Shown here piece after piece: positions 57,983 to 64,000 of a stretch of DNA of 64,000 bases. This DNA is from Devosia aurantiaca (GTDB lineage: Bacteria; Pseudomonadota; Alphaproteobacteria; Rhizobiales; Devosiaceae). The stretch lies in NCBI RefSeq assembly GCF_011058215.1, contig NZ_JAALFG010000001.1, positions 129,001 to 193,000 of the forward strand, given 5' to 3'. Numbering within the stretch: position 1 is the stretch's first letter; each line of letters starts with the position of its first letter. The position numbers and the translations under genes were made by a program. The notes under the pieces are model-generated. The model saw only the letters and a list, made by a program, of their open reading frames with translations, was not told the DNA's origin and did not search any database.

Positions 57983-58705
57983 TCAGCCGAACACGCCGAA
58001 GGCCAGCGGAACGATGATGGCCGTGGCGAGGCCGTTGAGCGCCATGGCAAGGCCCGCAAACGAGCCGGCGATCTGGTCGACCTGATAGGCCCGTGCGGTG
58101 CCGATGCCATGCGAGGTGAGGCCCGCAGCAAAGCCGCGGGCGGCGTAGTCGGTGATCTTGTGCGCATTCATGAGCGGGGTGACGATGACGGCACCCAGAA
58201 TGCCGGTTGCGATCACGAGCACGGCTGTGAGCGCCGGTTCGGCGCCGATTTCACCGGCTATGCCCACGGCGATGCCAGCGGTCACCGATTTGGGGACGAG
58301 AGCGAGGATGATCTCTCGGCCCGCGCCCAGCAGAAAGGCGATGATCGTGGCCGAGGCGATGGCGAACGGCGCCCCGACGGCAAGGGCGGCCAGGATCGGC
58401 AGGGCTTTTGCCCGTACAAGCTGGCGGGCGCGATACAGTGGAACGGCGAGCGCGACTGTGGCCGGACCCAGGATGAAGTGGATGAACTGGGCGCCATCGA
58501 AATAGGTGTCATAGCGCGTGCCGGTCAGCTGCAGCACGATGACGACGGCGACAATAGTGATCAGCACCGGATTGACCAAGGCGTTGAAGCCGCTGGCCTT
58601 GGCGAGGCGCTGGGCGCCCACGAAAATGCCGACGGTTATGGTGAGCCAGAGCAGCGGGCTCGCCGCAAGGTAGACCCAAAGGTCGAAGGGCGTTGCTGCA
58701 CTCAT
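57983..58705 (-). CDS. LrgB/CidB family membrane protein
   Basis: 240-aa polytopic inner-membrane protein. The family core is visible: LVPKSVTAGIAVGIAGEIG and ARGFAAGLTSHGIGTARAYQ. LrgAB/CidAB pairs affect murein hydrolase activity or pyruvate/glycolate export in other bacteria. It overlaps the lrgA stop by 4 nt. Which role applies here is not known. Confidence 0.92.
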   Translation of the reverse strand: MSAATPFDLWVYLAASPLLWLTITVGIFVGAQRLAKASGFNALVNPVLITIVAVVIVLQLTGTRYDTYFDGAQFIHFILGPATVALAVPLYRARQLVRAKALPILAALAVGAPFAIASATIIAFLLGAGREIILALVPKSVTAGIAVGIAGEIGAEPALTAVLVIATGILGAVIVTPLMNAHKITDYAARGFAAGLTSHGIGTARAYQVDQIAGSFAGLAMALNGLATAIIVPLAFGVFG

Positions 58706-59082
58706 GGAACTGGCCGGCGACTGGACTGCAACCGGCTGACGAGGCGAAAGACGCCGACCGTCACCAGCAGCGTCAGCACGGTCGAGACGACGAGAGCCAC
58801 GACCAGCGCAAGGCCGTGGTCGAGGATCAGGCCGTAATGCTGGGAGATGCCGACGCCTGCCGGTACGAAGACGAGGCCTAGATTGGACAGCAGCGTATCG
58901 GCGACTTTGGCGATGGGCCCCTGCTCGGCTGCTTCAGGCTTTCGGAGATGACCATGAAGGGTCAGGACGGCAAACATCAGGACGATGCCGATCACCGGCC
59001 CCGGCACGGGCCAGGCGAAGGCGCGAACGATGACCTCGCCGGCAAGCTGGCAGGCCAGCAGAGCGAACAATCCGAGCAGCAT
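58702..59082 (-). CDS. LrgA/CidA family membrane protein
   Basis: 126-aa holin-like protein with four TM helices: LLGLFALLACQLAGEVIVRA and the marker VPGPVIGIVLMFAVL, then GLVFVPAGVGISQHYGLIL. Forms a pair with LrgB and is coupled to it by ATGA. It begins 22 nt after the amidohydrolase gene on the same strand, so it may be read from the peptide operon promoter. Confidence 0.9.
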   Translation of the reverse strand: MLLGLFALLACQLAGEVIVRAFAWPVPGPVIGIVLMFAVLTLHGHLRKPEAAEQGPIAKVADTLLSNLGLVFVPAGVGISQHYGLILDHGLALVVALVVSTVLTLLVTVGVFRLVSRLQSSRRPVP

Positions 59083-59104
59083 GGCATCTCACCGGGTCGG
59101 AAGA

Positions 59105-60340
59105 TCAGTGCAGCTGGTTCTTGGCAAACTGGCCGCGAGTCATGATGACGGGCATGTGAGCGCCATCGCCCTGCAGCACCGAGATGTCCTCGAGCGGGTC
59201 GCCATCGACGACGAGTAGGTCGGCGGAGGCGCCGGCCGCAACGACGCCAGCCTCGCCTTCAAGCCGGCACAGCCGCGCGCCGATTGTCGTGGCAGAGCGG
59301 ATGATTTCGGCATTAGTGAGCACCTTGGCCAGAAGCTCGAATTCCATGCAGTGATACTTGCGCAACTGGCCCAAGAGGTCGGAACCGAAGGCCATCGGCA
59401 GTCCGGCATCGCGCATGATCTCAAGCGAGCGCAGGCCGCCGCTGCGGACGACTTCGATCTTGGCGAACTCGGCGGCGCCGAGACCGAGGGCTTCTCCCTC
59501 GAGCGCCAGCGCGTCATAGGCGACAAGCGTCGGCACCGCGATGCAGCCCTTTTCGGCAGCGAGCCTTGCCGTTTCCGGCTCGATCAGGTTGCAATGTTCG
59601 AGGGAATGAACGCCCAGTTCGACGCAGCGGCGGATGGCCTTATCGGTATAGACATGGGCGGCGACATAGAGCCCTGCGTTTTCGGCTTCTTCCACCATGG
59701 CGAGGATTTCCTCGCGCGAATACTGGATCGAGTGGATGGGATCGTTGGGCGAGGACACGCCGCCATTGGCCATGACCTTGATGAAGTTGGCGCCTTCCTT
59801 GATCATCGTGCGGCAGGCGGCGCGGACATTGTCGACGCCGTCGACGATGAGCCCCATCGAGCCGAGACGGTCCGAGAAGATGCCCGGCCGGTCGTCAGTG
59901 CGCGAGCGCAGGTCGGCATGGCCGCCGGTCGTGGTCAGTCCCTTGCCGCAGATGACGATGCGCGGGCCGGTGATGACACCCTCGTTGACGGCGCGCACCA
60001 GGCCATAGTCGGCGCCACCCAGGTCGCGCAGTGTGGTAAAGCCGCGCAACAGCGCCTCGCTTATCACCCGCGCCGAGCGCAAGGCCGCGAGCGAAGCGGG
60101 CGCCGTCATGTTACCCCAAAGGTCAAGCGTTTCGGCAACGACGTGGACATGACAATCAATGAGTCCGGGCATGATGGTGCGTCCGCCAACGTCGATGGTC
60201 ACCGCATCGGAGGGGGCCGCGATGTTCTCGCCAACGGCGACGATCCGGTCGCCGGTCACCAGCACATCGAGACCGTCGGCCAGAGTGCCCTGCTCTGCGT
60301 CTAGCACGCGGCCGCCGGTGAAAAGAGTGCTGGACGTCAT
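59105..60340 (-). CDS. Metal-dependent amidohydrolase (imidazolonepropionase/prolidase-like)
   Basis: 411-aa TIM-barrel amidohydrolase. Metal ligands in DCHVHVVAE (HxH), the likely carboxylated Lys in FIKVMANGGVSS, His in VAAHVYTD and HSLEHCNLI, and Asp in FGSDLLG. ATG 60340 is preceded by GGAGA; TTG 60343 is the alternative. Last gene of the peptide ABC operon, suggesting hydrolysis of an imported dipeptide or cyclic amide. Confidence 0.9.
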   Translation of the reverse strand: MTSSTLFTGGRVLDAEQGTLADGLDVLVTGDRIVAVGENIAAPSDAVTIDVGGRTIMPGLIDCHVHVVAETLDLWGNMTAPASLAALRSARVISEALLRGFTTLRDLGGADYGLVRAVNEGVITGPRIVICGKGLTTTGGHADLRSRTDDRPGIFSDRLGSMGLIVDGVDNVRAACRTMIKEGANFIKVMANGGVSSPNDPIHSIQYSREEILAMVEEAENAGLYVAAHVYTDKAIRRCVELGVHSLEHCNLIEPETARLAAEKGCIAVPTLVAYDALALEGEALGLGAAEFAKIEVVRSGGLRSLEIMRDAGLPMAFGSDLLGQLRKYHCMEFELLAKVLTNAEIIRSATTIGARLCRLEGEAGVVAAGASADLLVVDGDPLEDISVLQGDGAHMPVIMTRGQFAKNQLH

Positions 60341-60356
60341 CAAAAGTTCTCCAAAC

Positions 60357-61320
<964 letters not shown>

Positions 61321-61331
<11 letters not shown>

Positions 61332-62324
61332 TGTCGTGCTCCCAGCAAGCGGCCCAGTGGCCGGGGCGTTTTTCCTGGAACGGCGGGCGCTCCTCGAGGC
61401 AGCGGGCCGAGGCACCCGGGCATCTTGGTGCGAAGGCGCAGCCCTTCGGCAGATCCCAGAGCGGCGGCACGGTGCCGGAAATATCGGCGAGGCGATCGCC
61501 GGCCTGGCTCGAGGCGCCGCCCTGCGGCACCGCACCCATGAGGCCGATCGTATAGGGGTGGAAGGGCCGGTCGAAGAGGTCGAAGATGCTGGCCTCTTCA
61601 ACCTTGCGGCCGGCATACATGACGATCACCCGATCGGCGACCTCGGAGACGACGCCGAGGTCGTGGGTGATGAGGATTTGCGCCGTGCCGAGACGCTTTT
61701 GCAGGTCGAGATCAGGCCCAGAATCTGGGCCTGGATGGTAACGTCGAGAGCGGTGGTCGGCTCGTCGGCGATGATGATCTTGGGATCGCAGGCCAGCGCC
61801 AAAGCGATCATGGCGCGCTGCCGCATGCCGCCCGAAAGTTCGTGCGGAAACTGCCCGGCCCGCCGCTCGGGGTCGGGCATCTGCACCAGTTGCAGCGTCT
61901 CGACGGCCTTGGCATAGGCTTCCTTGCGCGAGCATTTGCGGTGCTGGCGGACGGCTTCGGCGATCTGTTCGCCGATGCGCAGCACGGGATTGAGCGCCGT
62001 CAGCGGCTCCTGGAAAATCATGGCGATCTTTTCGCCGCGATAGTCTTCGACCTGCCGCTCGCTCATGGCCATGAAATCCTGGCCATCGATGAGGATCTTG
62101 CCGGAAGCCACCTTGGCGGCATCCGGGAGAAGGCGCAGAAGTGCAAGCGCGGTCATGGACTTGCCGCAACCGCTTTCCCCAACGATGCAGAGCGTTTCGC
62201 CGGCACGCACATGAAGGTTCATTTCGGAGACAACAGCAAAGCTTCCCTGGCCGCCATTGATCTCGATCTCAAGATCGGTGACCTGCAGCACGGGAGCCTG
62301 ATCGTTTTGTACAATGGCGTTCAT
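61321..62324 (-). CDS. Peptide ABC transporter ATP-binding protein (DppD/OppD-like), frame broken near 61707-61714
   Basis: About 334 aa after a one-base correction. Walker A GESGCGKSMTALALLR, LSGGMRQRAMIALALA, IIADEPTTALDVTIQAQIL in the first frame; the second frame continues LDLQKRLGTAQILITHDLGV and ends with KGCAFAPRCPGASARCLEERP, the Cys-rich oligopeptide region. ATG 62324 (MNAIVQNDQAP). Partner of the DppF-like protein. Confidence 0.87.
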
Positions 62325-62353
62325 CGCTATTGTCTCCTTGTCCTGGTGCCCGT

Positions 62354-63297
62354 TCAGTCGGTGGCGCCGTCGAGATTGCCGACCATGTAGGCATAGTCGC
62401 CGCTCTGGACGACGTTGCGGGTGAGGTGCTGCATGATCATGATGCCGTTCTTGAACGGGGTCTTGATCTCTTCGAGCACTTCGAAATTGTAGGGGCTGAC
62501 GACGCGGCCGAGCAGTTGATCGCCGGTAATGGTTTCCCCGTTCGCGGGAGCCAGCGTTTCGATGAAACCGCCCTGTGTAGGTCGAATACCGGCCAGCTCG
62601 GTGACGACGATCTGCTTGGGGTTGGGCGTGACTTCACCCGGGATGACCCCCTTGGTCCGCAGCATGTTGAGAACGCCGTCGACCGTGCGCTTGATATAGG
62701 GGTCTGGTCGACGATGCCGCCGCCGAGCTCGATGACGGCGACCGGAATGTTGCGGGTATCGATGGTCACCGACTTGGTGGTGCCACCAAAAACGGTGCCC
62801 TGCTTGTTCTCGACCGGACGGTACAGCACCTTCGAGCCGAAGGCGCGCGACAGTTCTTCGTCGTTCCAGATGTAGACATAGTCGACGGTCGGCCGATCGG
62901 TGCCACTATGAAGGTCGATGTGGATGTCGATGACGTTGAGATACTGCTCGGTCAGGGCATGGGCGAGCTGCTGGCTATAGGTGCCCTTGGGGTTGCCGGG
63001 GAACTGGCGATTGAGGTCGACCTTGTCGATGGTCGCATAGCGCTCGTTTACGGCAAAGGCGGATGGGTTGGCGACCGGCAGCAGCAGGATGCGGCCCTTG
63101 AGCGGCATGTCCTTGAGGATGTGGAAGAGCTCAAGGATTGCCTGCGAGCCGGTATTTTCGTTGCCATGGATGGAGGCCGAAATGCCGACGGTGGGGCCCG
63201 CTTCCTCGCCGACCAGCTCGTGGATAAAGAGCACCGCATCGCTGCCATCAGCATTGGTGGTGAACTTGGGACGGAGCTGGTTGATGGTTTTGACCAT
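62354..63297 (-). CDS. Succinylglutamate desuccinylase/aspartoacylase family protein, frame broken at 62699-62702
   Basis: Zinc carboxypeptidase-fold amidase, about 314 aa after adding one G to the G4 run at 62699-62702. Zinc motif HGNE in ISASIHGNENTGSQAILEL and His in DIHIDLHSGTDRP; catalytic Glu in VAVIELGGG. The C-terminal part VTELAGIRPTQGGFIETLAP contains a lipoyl-like beta-barrel. It sits between the permease and ATPase genes of the peptide operon, so it may deacylate an imported N-acyl amino acid. Confidence 0.86.
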
Positions 63298-63314
63298 GCG
63301 AATATTCCTTGGTG

Positions 63315-64000
63315 TTATTTGGCCTTGGAGGCCTTGGCCCCGCCGCGCGAAAGCTGGCGTGGATCGAGAACGTCCCTGAGCCCGTCGCCCAGGAGATTGA
63401 AGCCGAGCACGGTGATCATGATGGTCGCGCCCGAAATGATGGAGAGCCAGGGTGCATCGCGCATGAACTTGGTGCCATAGGCCAGGGTCCAACCCCAGGT
63501 GGGGGTCGGCGGCGGCAGGCCGAAGCCGAGAAAGCTCAAGGCCGATTCCGAAATGATTGCGGTGCCAAGGCCGAGCGAGGCCAGGACGATGATCGGGCCC
63601 AGGGCATTGGGCAGGATCTCGCGGAACAGGATGCGCACTGGGCTGGCGCCCAGGGCGCGTGCGGCTTGCACATAGTTCTGTTCGCGCAAAACCAAAGTGG
63701 TGGAGCGTACGACACGGGCATATTCGGTCCAGGCCACGACGATAATGGCGAAGGACACGTTGAGCACGCCCGGCCCGAGCACGGCAACGATGGCCAGGGC
63801 GAGCACGATGGCCGGAAAGCCGAGGAAGACATCGGTGATGCGCATCAGGAGCTGGTCGACCCAGCCACCGAAATAGCCGGCGGCGAGACCGACCACAGTG
63901 CCGATCAGGGCCGAGCAAACAACCGAAATGACGGCGATTGTCAGCGAAATGCGGGCGCCGAAGACGAGGCGGGACCAGAGGTCGCGGCCAAAATTGTCGG
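63315..64000 (-). CDS. Peptide ABC transporter permease (DppC-like), partial at the right edge
   Basis: C-terminal 227 codons of an inner-membrane permease; the 5' end lies beyond the window. Reading from the edge: DNFGRDLWSRLVFGARISL, the usual DppC periplasmic/first-loop motif, TM segments, the EAA loop AARALGASPVRILFREILPN and SESALSFLGFGLPPPTPTWG. First visible gene of the operon permease-aspartoacylase-DppD-DppF-amidohydrolase. A DppB partner and binding protein are expected upstream, outside the window. Confidence 0.9.
   Translation of the reverse strand, partial: DNFGRDLWSRLVFGARISLTIAVISVVCSALIGTVVGLAAGYFGGWVDQLLMRITDVFLGFPAIVLALAIVAVLGPGVLNVSFAIIVVAWTEYARVVRSTTLVLREQNYVQAARALGASPVRILFREILPNALGPIIVLASLGLGTAIISESALSFLGFGLPPPTPTWGWTLAYGTKFMRDAPWLSIISGATIMITVLGFNLLGDGLRDVLDPRQLSRGGAKASKAK

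Overview
The window looks like a chromosomal segment of a GC-rich alphaproteobacterium of the Hyphomicrobiales, most likely Devosia or a close relative. The reasons are a rhizobial-type L-rhamnose locus (divergent rhaRSTPQUK and rhaDI), many ABC sugar, polyamine and peptide uptake systems, intergenic palindromic repeats typical of this order, and a 16-nt stretch complementary to an alphaproteobacterial 16S rRNA 3' end. Genus assignment is inference. I see no rRNA, tRNA, CRISPR array, phage or insertion sequence.

Layout. 0.2-4.5 kb: polyamine-type ABC operon potFGHI. 4.5-4.85 kb: a small ORF or leader with a strong terminator. 4.9-11.6 kb: purU, an Rrf2 regulator, a KefB/YbaL-type antiporter, a RecD-like helicase, an FAH-family enzyme and an aldo/keto reductase. 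11.7-14.7 kb: RhtA-like exporter, YCII protein, SMP-30 lactonase, SDR. 14.6-22 kb: a methylcitrate-cycle divergon, with gntR, mmgE/prpD and tctABC on the minus strand and prpC and prpB on the plus strand. 22-24 kb: NrdI, a MocA-like protein and an XdhC-like protein. 24.1-32.8 kb: an L-fucose-type oxidative sugar cluster (Zn-dehydrogenase, GntR, ABC transporter, SDR, L-fuconate dehydratase, aldo/keto reductase). 32.9-34.7 kb: HbpS-like protein, an exported unknown protein and a CMP/dCMP-type deaminase. 34.7-45.8 kb: L-rhamnose locus. 45.8-48.3 kb: hybrid histidine kinase. 48.5-55.6 kb: GH10 glycanase, a PP2C/STAS/HATPase partner-switching operon, and a convergent operon for a cellulose-synthase-like GT2, a one-TM protein and a secreted carbohydrate-binding/OmpA-like protein. 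55.8-64 kb: phytase-like esterase preceded by a Pho-box-like site, LrgA/LrgB, and a peptide ABC operon with an aspartoacylase-like and an amidohydrolase gene, running off the right edge.

The most interesting part is 48.5-55.6 kb. A putative beta-glycan synthase operon sits tail-to-tail with a complete partner-switching module and beside a glycanase. The arrangement recalls, but does not copy, the Bgr control of mixed-linkage beta-glucan in Sinorhizobium.

A data caveat matters for every user. Sixteen genes are broken by 18 small indels. Fifteen of these are single-base losses and about half lie in G or C runs, yet both halves of each gene stay conserved. This pattern suggests uncorrected long-read consensus errors rather than gene decay. 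I annotate these genes as single CDSs with the break positions stated.
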